A stretch of DNA of 64,000 nucleotides from Ga0077527 sp038316355 (GTDB lineage: Bacteria; Pseudomonadota; Gammaproteobacteria; Burkholderiales; SG8-41). The notes below the pieces were generated by a model. The model made no database searches and was not told where the DNA came from. It saw only the letters and a program-made list of their open reading frames with translations. The position numbers were made by a program, and so were the translations under genes. Below, one piece after another: positions 50,674 through 58,755 of the stretch. The stretch is taken from positions 6,717-70,716 of the forward strand of contig JBBQAO010000011.1 of the NCBI GenBank assembly GCA_038316355.1, in the 5' to 3' direction. The first letter of the stretch is position 1; every line of letters starts with the position of its first letter.

Positions 50674-52293
50674 ATGAATCAACCGGAACTTTTGCCGGCG
50701 GCGACCGAACTGGCCCACCGGCTCGGCGAGCTGCTGCGCATCGGTGTCGCGTTGTCCCGCGAGCGCGACATCAACCGCCTGCTCGAGGCCATCCTGATTG
50801 CGGCGAAGGACATCACCAACGCCGATGGCGGCACCCTCTACCGGATGACCGATGAGAAGTCACTGCGCTTCGAGATCATGCGCAATGACACGCTGGGCAT
50901 TGCCATGGGCGGCACCAGCGGCGTGGATATCCCGTTTTATCCGGTCAACCTGTTCGGCAAGGATGGCGGCGCCAACAACAGCATGGTTGCCACCTATGCC
51001 GTGCACCACGACTGTTCGGTAAACGTTGCGGATGCCTACACGGAAGCCGGATTCGATTTCTCCGGCACCAAGAATTTCGATAAGAAAACCGGTTACCGGT
51101 CAACGTCATTCCTCACCGTGCCGATGAAGAATCACGAGAATGAAATCATCGGCGTGCTGCAGTTGATCAATGCGAAGAACAGCAAAACCGGGGAGGTGGT
51201 GCCGTTCTCGCAAAACGACCAGCAACTGGCGGAGTCACTGGCTTCGCAGGCGGCGATTGCGCTGACCAACCGGCTGCTGATCAATCATCTGGAAAGCCTG
51301 TTCGAGTCCTTCATCCAGATGATCAATGCCGCGATCGACGACAAGTCTCCGTACACCGGCGGACATTGCGAGCGGGTGCCGACGCTGACCCTGCTGCTCG
51401 CCGAGGCGGTCAACAATTGCAAGGTCGGGCCGCTCAGGGATTTCGCCATGACCGACCGTGATCGATATGAACTGAAAATCGCCGGCCTGCTGCACGATTG
51501 CGGCAAGGTGACGACCCCCGTTCATGTGGTCGACAAGGCGACCAAGCTGCAGACAATTTATGACCGCATCGAACTGATCGACACGCGGTTCGAGGTCATC
51601 AAGCGCGACGCCCAGTTGGCGCTGCTGACCGGCGGCGCATCGTCAACGGTGACTGAGGCCCTGCTGCGTGACATCGAGCAGGACCGCGAATTCCTGCGAC
51701 GGACCAATGTCGGCGGCGAGTTCATGCGCGAGGAAGACATGGCCCGGGTCAAGGCGATCGCCACCCGCTACCGCTGGCAGCGCCCCGATGGCAGCATCGG
51801 TGATTTCCTGACGGCGGACGAAATTGAAAACCTGACCATACGTGCCGGCACGCTGACGCCCGCCGAGCGGCAGATCATCAATCACCATATCGACGTCACC
51901 ATCCAGATGCTGGAGTCATTGCCATGGCCCCGCCATCTGAAGCGGGTGCCGGAATATGCCGGCGGCCACCACGAGCGCATGGACGGCAAGGGCTACCCGC
52001 GGGGGCTGACGCGCGACCAGATGTCGGTGCAGGCGCGCTGCATGGGTATCGCGGATATTTTTGAGGCGCTGACGGCGAAGGACAGGCCCTACAAGAAAGG
52101 CAAGACCCTGACCGAGTCATTGACCATACTCGGCAAGTTCAAGCTGAACGGGCACGTCGATCCGGATCTGTTCGACGTGTTCATGTGGGAGAAGGTCTAC
52201 GAGAAATATGCCAGTGAATTCCTCGATCCTGAACAGATTGATGCCGTGGACGTCTCGCGGATTCCGGGTTACCAGCCGCCGCCAGGCCAATAA
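50674..52293 (+). CDS. GAF-HD-GYP domain protein (probable c-di-GMP phosphodiesterase)
   Basis: A 539-residue protein with an N-terminal GAF domain (~15-210) and a C-terminal HD-GYP domain. The HD part has GGHCERV (~231) and GLLHDCGKV; the GYP part has EYAGGHHERMDGKGYPRGL (~432). The inserted segment between HD and GYP is longer than usual. HD-GYP enzymes hydrolyse c-di-GMP or related cyclic dinucleotides. It begins 25 bases after the GAF-GspE gene and its GAF domain resembles that protein's, so the two may sense the same ligand. Confidence 0.9.
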   Translation: MNQPELLPAATELAHRLGELLRIGVALSRERDINRLLEAILIAAKDITNADGGTLYRMTDEKSLRFEIMRNDTLGIAMGGTSGVDIPFYPVNLFGKDGGANNSMVATYAVHHDCSVNVADAYTEAGFDFSGTKNFDKKTGYRSTSFLTVPMKNHENEIIGVLQLINAKNSKTGEVVPFSQNDQQLAESLASQAAIALTNRLLINHLESLFESFIQMINAAIDDKSPYTGGHCERVPTLTLLLAEAVNNCKVGPLRDFAMTDRDRYELKIAGLLHDCGKVTTPVHVVDKATKLQTIYDRIELIDTRFEVIKRDAQLALLTGGASSTVTEALLRDIEQDREFLRRTNVGGEFMREEDMARVKAIATRYRWQRPDGSIGDFLTADEIENLTIRAGTLTPAERQIINHHIDVTIQMLESLPWPRHLKRVPEYAGGHHERMDGKGYPRGLTRDQMSVQARCMGIADIFEALTAKDRPYKKGKTLTESLTILGKFKLNGHVDPDLFDVFMWEKVYEKYASEFLDPEQIDAVDVSRIPGYQPPPGQ

Positions 52294-52339
52294 CGCCACA
52301 ACGCCACAACGCCGGATCTCGGGGTCGGGTATTGCGCGA

Positions 52340-52660
52340 TTAATCTTTTTTCGAAACCGCCACCACCAGCTTTTCGGTGACTGCTTCTATGAACCCTGCG
52401 TCGTAGCCGCGTTCCTTCATTTCCCAGCGGAAGGTATTGGCGAGGCGGGCCTTTTTGTAAATGCCGAGTTTGTGCTGCTTGCGGAATGCGGTGGCTTTTT
52501 CGAATAACTCGTCCACTTTGCGCTCCAGATTTTTCAGTGACAGGCCGGGATTGCCTGGCACCATCTTTCCCTCGGGCGGACGAAGCTGGCTGACCTCGAC
52601 TGCAAGTGCGCAGGCAAATTCATCCACTTGTTTTCCGGAAGCGGAGCCAAACAGTCCCAT
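52340..52660 (-). CDS. Conserved small protein of unknown function
   Basis: A 106-residue soluble protein, MGLFGSASGKQVDEFACALAVEVSQ..., with a long amphipathic helical region and a C-terminal ...EKLVVAVSKKD. No signal peptide or known domain. It resembles short hypothetical proteins found in betaproteobacteria, from memory only. It is convergent with the HD-GYP gene and divergent from the TPR gene. Confidence 0.7.
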   Translation of the reverse strand: MGLFGSASGKQVDEFACALAVEVSQLRPPEGKMVPGNPGLSLKNLERKVDELFEKATAFRKQHKLGIYKKARLANTFRWEMKERGYDAGFIEAVTEKLVVAVSKKD

Positions 52661-52793
52661 GCGTGCATCCTTGTCAGTCGAGCGGCCGGTCCGGCCGTGT
52701 AGAATGCAAGGATACCAAGTGAATCAAGTCCGGTGTAGCCCCCGACACGCCATTCAAGGGCCGGGCGCGCAAATCCAGGCCTGCCGCACAAGC

Positions 52794-54584
52794 ATGCTGA
52801 AAAACCTGATGATGCACCTGCTGCGCGCTCCGGCACTAGTGCTGCGTGCACGGCGCGAACGCAGCGCGGTGTCCGCGCTGGAACCTGCGCTGGCCTGGTT
52901 TGGCGAAAAAAAATACGAAGATGCAGTCCGGGCCAGCAAGGCAGTGATTGCGCAAGCGCCGCGCAGCGCGCAGGCCAACCATCTTTGCGGGCGGGCATTG
53001 TCGGCGCTGGGACGCCATGCCGAGGCCATGCAGTATCTGCGCGCGGCTGCCGCGACGGATCCTGAGCTGGCGGCGGCGCATGCCGATCTTGCCGATGTAT
53101 TGTTCCAATCTGGCCAACTCAAGGGTGCTGAAAGCAGCAGCCGGCGCGCCGTTGCCTTGCGGCCCGACGAACTCGAATACCGCCTGCGTCTGGTGGAGAT
53201 ACTGGAGAACGCCGGCGAGACGGCGGAGGCGCTCGCTGAATTGTCGTTTGCCCAGGAATTTGCGCCCGAGCGTTTTGACCTGTTGATCCGGCTGTTCAGG
53301 GCGCTCAGCCGGCTGGGCATGTGCCCAGAAGCCTTGCAGATTGCAGAGCGTGCCGTGCTGGAAAACGGCGAAACCGATCAGACCCTGTACCTGCTCGCAG
53401 CCGCGCGTTACGCCGTCGCGGATATGCAGGGTGCTGTCGAGGCTTGTCAGAAAACACTGGCCTGCCGTGCCGACCGGCCTGAGGTTCACGTGACGCTGGG
53501 ATCCGCTTTTTTTGCCTTGGGGCGGATTGAAGACGCCACCGCAGCCTATCAGCGCGCACTGACCATAGCCCCGGATTTTCCAGATGCGCTGTTTCACATG
53601 GGTTTGATCAAGCTGATGTCGGCGGAGTACCGCGAAGGCTGGCAGGGTTTTGAGCAGCGCTTCCGGCGCGATAAAAACAAGGCAATGCGGCCATGTTCAC
53701 CGCCCTGGGACGGGACATCGCTGCAGGGGCGCACCGTGCTGGTGATGCGTGAGCAGGGACTGGGCGACGAGATCATGTTTGCGTCCTGTTACCCGCAGTT
53801 GATCCGCCAGGCGCAGTACTGTTTCATCGAGTGCGACCCGCGCCTGGAGAAGTTGTTTGCACGATCATTCCCGGACGCGGTGTTCTATCCACTCACAGAC
53901 ATCAAAACAGCCGTGCAGACCAACCCGGGTGCCGCGGTTGACGCCCGGGTTTACGCGGGGAGCCTTCCCCAGTATTCGCGCAGAGTGCCCGGGGATTTTC
54001 CCGCGCACCATGGGTACCTCAAAGTGGATCCGCAGCGGACCGCTTACTGGCGTACCCGGCTGGAGTCGCTGGGTCCCGGCCTGAAAGTCGGCCTCTCCTG
54101 GCGCGGAGGCACGGTATTTACCCACCGCGAGCGGCGGACATTGTCGCTGGAAACCATGTTGCCGGTGCTGTCCGTGCCAGGAGTACGCTGGATCAATCTG
54201 CAATACGGCAAACGTGAACATGAAATTGCAGCGTTGCGGGCGATGAGCGGCATGGAGATTGTTGACTGGCCGGAAGCGATTGATGACGACTACGACGAAA
54301 CTGCGGCGCTGGTCAGTGCGCTGGATCTGGTGATCAGTGTCTGCACCTCGGTCGTCCATCTGACGGGTGCGCTGGGCCAGCTGGCCTGGGTCATCACGGC
54401 ACGTGTTCCGGAGTGGCGTTATGGCTTGCGCGGCGCATCCACGCCCTGGTATCCGTCAGTAACACTGTTCCGGCAGGAAGCGCAGGGCGTGTGGGACCCT
54501 GTCCTTGTCAATATTGAACAGGCATTAAGGCAGCGGGTTGCCGCTGTGACATCCGAAGCCGCTACAATCGCCCCGCTGAAATGA
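52794..54584 (+). CDS. TPR-repeat protein with C-terminal glycosyltransferase-like domain, copy A
   Basis: A 596-residue protein of about seven TPR repeats (~45-330) and a C-terminal domain with the pattern of GT9/heptosyltransferase-like TPR proteins: MREQGLGDEIMFASCYPQLIR, VGLSWRGGTVFTHRERRTLSLE, WINLQYG, DDYDETAALVSALDLVISVCTSVVHLTGALGQ. I chose ATG 52794 (MLKNLMMHLLRAP), which matches the start of its paralog; the upstream in-frame extension lacks similarity and overlaps the divergent gene. It may glycosylate pilin or other surface proteins, as suggested by the pilin and ligase genes that follow. Confidence 0.82.
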   Translation: MLKNLMMHLLRAPALVLRARRERSAVSALEPALAWFGEKKYEDAVRASKAVIAQAPRSAQANHLCGRALSALGRHAEAMQYLRAAAATDPELAAAHADLADVLFQSGQLKGAESSSRRAVALRPDELEYRLRLVEILENAGETAEALAELSFAQEFAPERFDLLIRLFRALSRLGMCPEALQIAERAVLENGETDQTLYLLAAARYAVADMQGAVEACQKTLACRADRPEVHVTLGSAFFALGRIEDATAAYQRALTIAPDFPDALFHMGLIKLMSAEYREGWQGFEQRFRRDKNKAMRPCSPPWDGTSLQGRTVLVMREQGLGDEIMFASCYPQLIRQAQYCFIECDPRLEKLFARSFPDAVFYPLTDIKTAVQTNPGAAVDARVYAGSLPQYSRRVPGDFPAHHGYLKVDPQRTAYWRTRLESLGPGLKVGLSWRGGTVFTHRERRTLSLETMLPVLSVPGVRWINLQYGKREHEIAALRAMSGMEIVDWPEAIDDDYDETAALVSALDLVISVCTSVVHLTGALGQLAWVITARVPEWRYGLRGASTPWYPSVTLFRQEAQGVWDPVLVNIEQALRQRVAAVTSEAATIAPLK

Positions 54585-54625
54585 CTTGATGGTTTGTTGC
54601 ACAGAAACCCGCTGATTACCGGACC

Positions 54626-56383
54626 ATGCTGAAAAACCTGCTGCTCCATCTGCTGCGCACGCCGGTACGGCTGTTGCGTTCCCGTCGTGACTCCCGCGTA
54701 TGGTCTGACCTTGAATCCGCAATCGCGGATTTTAATCAGCGCAACTACACCGAAGTGATTGCCAAATGCCGGGCTGCGCTGGCGCGGGAGCCGCGCAGCG
54801 CCCAGGCCAACCATCTGTGCGGCCGCGCCCTGATCGAACTGGACCGGCATGCCGAGGCGGCGCCTTACCTCAGCGCTGCGGTGGCTGCGGACCCCGCACT
54901 GGCGGAAGCGCATTCCGATTTTGCGCTGGTGATGCTCAAGGCCGGTGATCACCGGGCCGCAGAACGGTCTTGCCGGCAGGCCGTGACAGTGCAGCCGAAG
55001 GAACCCAGATACCGGCTGCATCTGGCGGAAATCCTCGAATCCACGGGCCGCGACAAAGAGGCCCTTGATGAACTGTTGGCTGCGCAGGAATACGCGCCGG
55101 AGCAGGCCGATGTGCTGCAGCAACTGATCATCAAACTGGATCAGCTGGGCCTGTACTCTGAAGCCCTGCATGTCGCGGAGCGATCATTCACGGAACTGGG
55201 AGAAACCTTCGAGACCTGGTTTTTTCTGGCCTATGCCCGGTATTCAACCGGTGATCTGCAGGGCGCGGTTGCGGCAGGCCGCAAGGCCATCGGTTTTCGC
55301 AAGGATGTGCCGGGTATCTATGTGACTTTGGGCTCAGCGCTGCTCTCATTGGGAGAAATTGACGAAGCCGCTGCAGCGTATAAACGCGCGCTCAAGGTCT
55401 TGCCGGACTATCCCGATGCAATGTTCCATCTCGGCATGCTGAACCTGATGCGCGGGCGTTACCGGGATGGCTGGGCCGGGTTCGAGTATCGGTTCAAGAT
55501 CCGGCGCGCGATCAGGCGTGTCTGTGAGCCGCGCTGGAACGGCACTTCCTTGCGCGAGCGGACCATTCATGTGATGCGCGAGCAGGGTATCGGCGACGAC
55601 ATCATGTATTCGTCCTGTTTCCCGCAACTGATCCGCGATGCAAAACATTGTTATATCGAATGTGAGCCGCGGCTGGAGAAACTGCTGGCCAGGTCTTTTC
55701 CTGAAGCGACGTTTATCCCAATGGTGGATAACGCGATCAAGGAAGCGGTATTGCGCCGCGACGATTTTGATGTGCGGATTTTCAGCGCCAGCGTGCCGGG
55801 GTACCTCAGGAACTCGCTGCGTGATTTTCCACCGCATCAGGGGTATCTCAAGGTCGATGCGGGACGCGCAGCCCATTGGCGGGAAAAGCTGGCTGCGCTG
55901 GGTAATGGCCTGAGGGTTGGTATTTCCTGGAAAGGCGGCACGGTTTATACCAATCGCAACCGGCGCACCCTGTCACTGGAGGCATTACATCCGGTGCTTG
56001 CGCTGCCCGGGGTGCGCTGGATCAATCTGCAATATGGTGAGCGTGCCGCGGAGACTGCTGGCTTCAAGGAAGCCCACGCCATTGAAATCACGGACTGGCC
56101 GCAGGCTATCGATGGTGACTATGACGAAACCGCAGCGCTGGTCAGCGAACTGGATCTGGTGATCAGCGTTTGTACTTCGGTTATTCATCTGGCTGGAGCT
56201 CTGGGCAGGCCGGTCTGGGTGATGGTGCCCCATGCGCCCGAGTGGCGTTATGGCCTGGAAGGCGAGGCGATGCCCTGGTATCCGACCGCCAAACTGATGC
56301 GCCAAACCGAGGCCGGGACATGGGATGCGGTGATTCGCAGGACGACTGAGGACCTCGCCCGTCGTTTAATAACCAGTTCTTGA
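54626..56383 (+). CDS. TPR-repeat protein with C-terminal glycosyltransferase-like domain, copy B
   Basis: A 585-residue paralog of the preceding gene, aligned from MLKNLLLHLLRTP to the end, with a 41-base gap between genes. The same motifs recur: MREQGIGDDIMYSSCFPQLIR, VGISWKGGTVYTNRNRRTLSLE, WINLQYGE and DGDYDETAALVSELDLVISVCTSVIHLAGALGR. The paired copies are diverged across the TPR region, so the duplication is not recent. It may act with copy A on different acceptors. Confidence 0.85.
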   Translation: MLKNLLLHLLRTPVRLLRSRRDSRVWSDLESAIADFNQRNYTEVIAKCRAALAREPRSAQANHLCGRALIELDRHAEAAPYLSAAVAADPALAEAHSDFALVMLKAGDHRAAERSCRQAVTVQPKEPRYRLHLAEILESTGRDKEALDELLAAQEYAPEQADVLQQLIIKLDQLGLYSEALHVAERSFTELGETFETWFFLAYARYSTGDLQGAVAAGRKAIGFRKDVPGIYVTLGSALLSLGEIDEAAAAYKRALKVLPDYPDAMFHLGMLNLMRGRYRDGWAGFEYRFKIRRAIRRVCEPRWNGTSLRERTIHVMREQGIGDDIMYSSCFPQLIRDAKHCYIECEPRLEKLLARSFPEATFIPMVDNAIKEAVLRRDDFDVRIFSASVPGYLRNSLRDFPPHQGYLKVDAGRAAHWREKLAALGNGLRVGISWKGGTVYTNRNRRTLSLEALHPVLALPGVRWINLQYGERAAETAGFKEAHAIEITDWPQAIDGDYDETAALVSELDLVISVCTSVIHLAGALGRPVWVMVPHAPEWRYGLEGEAMPWYPTAKLMRQTEAGTWDAVIRRTTEDLARRLITSS

Positions 56384-56394
56384 GTGACTATTTT

Positions 56395-56409
56395 TGTCAC
56401 ATCCTGACA
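56395..56409. promoter_or_regulatory. TGTCA inverted repeat upstream of the pilin gene
   Basis: TGTCA-N5-TGACA, about 180 bases upstream of the sigma-54 promoter. A further TGTCA lies near 56487. TGTC-type sites bind the activator PilR at pilin promoters in Pseudomonas; the same role here is a guess. Confidence 0.3.
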
Positions 56410-56525
56410 GTTTACGCATGGCGGCAAGAGATTGTTCGTAATGTGGAGCAATGAACGCTTAAACCCATCCAAAAAATGTGCGTGATGTCACAGCGGTTTG
56501 ATTCGGAGTTTAAATTGGACTAAAA

Positions 56526-56550
56526 AAATTAATAAAAACAATGAGTTATG
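56526..56550 (+). repeat. Dispersed AT-rich motif, copy 9
   Basis: AATTAATAAAAACAATGAGT followed by TATG, an excellent match, in the pilin upstream region. Confidence 0.6.
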
Positions 56551-56586
56551 TTCTATTTTGGAAGGGGTGGCTTTATGTGTTTCGGC

Positions 56587-56602
56587 TGGTACAGCTCTTG
56601 CT
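56587..56602 (+). promoter_or_regulatory. Sigma-54 promoter of the type IV pilin gene
   Basis: TGGTAC-AGCTC-TTGCT: the invariant GG (56588-56589) and GC (56600-56601) have the required ten-base spacing and flanking bases match TGGCAC-N5-TTGCW with one change. Predicted start near 56613. Pilin genes are classical sigma-54/PilR targets. Confidence 0.75.
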
Positions 56603-56663
56603 CAATAGGTATCGCGGGCACTGACCTGCTTAACGTATTTCAATTTTTTGGGAGCTTCATCAT

Positions 56664-57098
56664 ATGAGAAACCTGCAAAAAGGCTTTACGCTGATCGAAC
56701 TGATGATCGTTGTGGCGATTATCGGCATTCTGGCGGCGATTGCGATTCCGCAGTATCAGGACTACATCACCCGTGCGAAGTGGCAGGACAATATCGCCCG
56801 CGTGCAATCCTGGAAAACCGCGATTGCCGAGTGCCTGCAGAACAACGCCGGCTCACAATCCGAGTGCGACACCACCGCTGAAGTGACTTCGGCTACCGGC
56901 GCCGTGTTCCCCACCGGCACCAGCGCCAACCTGTCGAGCATCTCGTTCAGCGTCGCCGGGATCATGATCGCCGGCACCCCGGCAGTGTCGGATTGCAACG
57001 TTCTGGTTGTTCCGCAAATCAGCGCGACTTCAGTGACTTGGGGCTACACGGTCAGCGGCACCGGCTGCGGCAAATCGAAAACCGGCGTGGGCACCTGA
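56664..57098 (+). CDS. pilA: Type IV major pilin (PilA/PilE type)
   Basis: A 144-residue prepilin. The short leader MRNLQKG is cut before Phe of FTLIELMIVVAIIGILAAIAIPQYQDYITRAKWQ, with Glu5 retained, as required for pilus assembly. The globular part has cysteines in ECLQNN and SECD, and CNVLV with CGKSK near the end, the last likely closing the disulfide-bonded D-region. ATG 56664 has GGGAG ten bases upstream. It is expressed alone from a sigma-54 promoter and ends in a strong terminator. No assembly genes are nearby. Confidence 0.93.
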   Translation: MRNLQKGFTLIELMIVVAIIGILAAIAIPQYQDYITRAKWQDNIARVQSWKTAIAECLQNNAGSQSECDTTAEVTSATGAVFPTGTSANLSSISFSVAGIMIAGTPAVSDCNVLVVPQISATSVTWGYTVSGTGCGKSKTGVGT

Positions 57099-57120
57099 TC
57101 CATTCTGTTTGGTTGTAATG

Positions 57121-57150
57121 AAAAAGCCCCGGGAAACCGGGGCTTTTTTT
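57121..57150 (+). terminator. Terminator after the pilin gene
   Basis: GCCCCGG (57126-57132) pairs with CCGGGGC (57137-57143) around a GAAA tetraloop, flanked by five A and seven T (57144-57150). Confidence 0.95.
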
Positions 57151-57244
57151 CGTACACGGGGGCGGGCAGCCTGTCTGCGTGATGCACTGTGTATTGGCAA
57201 AACCGGCGGCTTCCGTGATGATCGCAGGATTGTCCGGTTACTGA

Positions 57245-58738
57245 ATGGCTTCCATGTCTGCCGATCAACTCCAGTACGGGATGTCCGGAAATCTGCGCCC
57301 TCCCTTGCGCTCGCTGCCATGGGTGATATGCGCCGTCGCCGCTTTTGTTTTTCTGGCACTGAATATTGATTTTACCGTTGACCTTGCGTGGCACGACGGG
57401 CAACGCCTGGCCCAGCTGGTGCTGCTGTTTGCAGTGTTGCCGGCGCTGGCCGTTCCCGGCGCTGCAGCGCCGGCGGCGGCCGTCTGGAGCGGACTTTCAC
57501 GCGCAATCCGCCTTGCACTGCTCAGCGCATTGGTATTTGGTCTGATGTCGAGCCTGATTGCACCCTTGCCGCGCTGGGCGCTGCTGGAATGGGGCCAGAC
57601 GTGGCTGTTGTTGCTGCTCGTTCTGGGCGTCGCCGCGGAGCGGGGCCGGTTCGGGGATCGTCTTGACCCGCTGCTGGTTCTGTTGTTTTTTGCGACAGCG
57701 ACTGCGTATGCCGTCACCACCTGCAGTGTGTATGTGACCATGCTGCTGGTCGGTCCGGTTTATGGCCTTGGTTTTAATGTGCGCGAGTTGTACGGCAGTT
57801 TTTCGAACCTGCGTTTCTTCGGTCATATCCAGACAATGCTGCTGCCGTTTCTATTGTTGCCGGCCATGTGGTGGGGAACGACGCGGCTGCGCCGTGCGCT
57901 GTGGTGGAGCATTCCGGCGATCTGGTGGATGCTGGCTGTCGGATCCGGTACGCGCGGCACCTGGGTCGCACTGCTGGTCGGCGTCATTGCGGTATCCATC
58001 TACTGCGGGCAGACCGGTCGCCAGTGGATCAAGTGGCAGTTGCGCGGCCTGTTGTGCGGGGCGCTGTGTTACGGCGTATTCATCTGGGCGATTCCGCAGT
58101 TGCTGGAGCAGCCCGTATGGTTTTTGCACCGTGCAGGAGACATTGTTTCACTGTCGCTGCGGGAGGTGTTGTGGTCCACCGCGCTGGATTTTACTGTCCG
58201 GCATCCCCTGCTCGGCGTCGGCCCGATGCACTATGCCTATTTCGCCACCGAGGTTGCAGCGCATCCGCACAACGCGGTGCTGCAATGGCTTGCCGAATGG
58301 GGCATCCCCGCCGCGTTGTTGCTGACCGGTGTCTGTGCCGCTGCCGGCCTGGCTTTTGCAGGGCATGTGCGGCGCACGGTTGAGCAGGCCGGGGAGCAGA
58401 AGGGAATGGTGATGATCGCATTGCTGGCTGCACTGGCCGGAGCGGCAGCGCAGGCAATGGTGGACGGCGTTCTGGTCATGCCGGTCAGCCAGATCCTGCT
58501 GGTTTTGTTGTGCGGTTGGGCGATGGGCATTTATTTCACCACGCACGCTGTGCGCAGCGGCCCTGTTCAATATGCGATGCTGGTGGTCCTGACAGTGATT
58601 GCCGCCGGTGCTGTTGTTTATGGTGTTGCGCCGGAAATCGGCCGCATCGCCGAACGCGAAAAATCCTACCTGGCGGCGCATCCGCCCGACACCCCGTTGT
58701 ACCCACGGTTCTGGACGCAAGGCTGGATCAACGAATGA
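57245..58738 (+). CDS. O-antigen ligase/O-oligosaccharyltransferase-like membrane protein
   Basis: A 497-residue protein with about ten to twelve transmembrane helices and the Wzy_C-type periplasmic loop in HPLLGVGPMHYAYFATEVAAHPHNAVLQWLAEWGIPAALL (residues ~315-355), whose His and Asn are typical of O-antigen ligases and of pilin O-oligosaccharyltransferases such as PglL and TfpO. Its position immediately downstream of a pilin gene favours pilin glycosylation. Start uncertain: ATG 57245 or 57254, without a clear Shine-Dalgarno sequence. Confidence 0.8.
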   Translation: MASMSADQLQYGMSGNLRPPLRSLPWVICAVAAFVFLALNIDFTVDLAWHDGQRLAQLVLLFAVLPALAVPGAAAPAAAVWSGLSRAIRLALLSALVFGLMSSLIAPLPRWALLEWGQTWLLLLLVLGVAAERGRFGDRLDPLLVLLFFATATAYAVTTCSVYVTMLLVGPVYGLGFNVRELYGSFSNLRFFGHIQTMLLPFLLLPAMWWGTTRLRRALWWSIPAIWWMLAVGSGTRGTWVALLVGVIAVSIYCGQTGRQWIKWQLRGLLCGALCYGVFIWAIPQLLEQPVWFLHRAGDIVSLSLREVLWSTALDFTVRHPLLGVGPMHYAYFATEVAAHPHNAVLQWLAEWGIPAALLLTGVCAAAGLAFAGHVRRTVEQAGEQKGMVMIALLAALAGAAAQAMVDGVLVMPVSQILLVLLCGWAMGIYFTTHAVRSGPVQYAMLVVLTVIAAGAVVYGVAPEIGRIAEREKSYLAAHPPDTPLYPRFWTQGWINE

Positions 58739-58755
58739 CCACGCGACAATCCTGA

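Noticed and set aside
52461..52793. In-frame 111-codon extension of the first TPR gene
   Set aside because: Overlaps the divergent small gene and its promoter region, and the paralog starts at the MLKNL motif.
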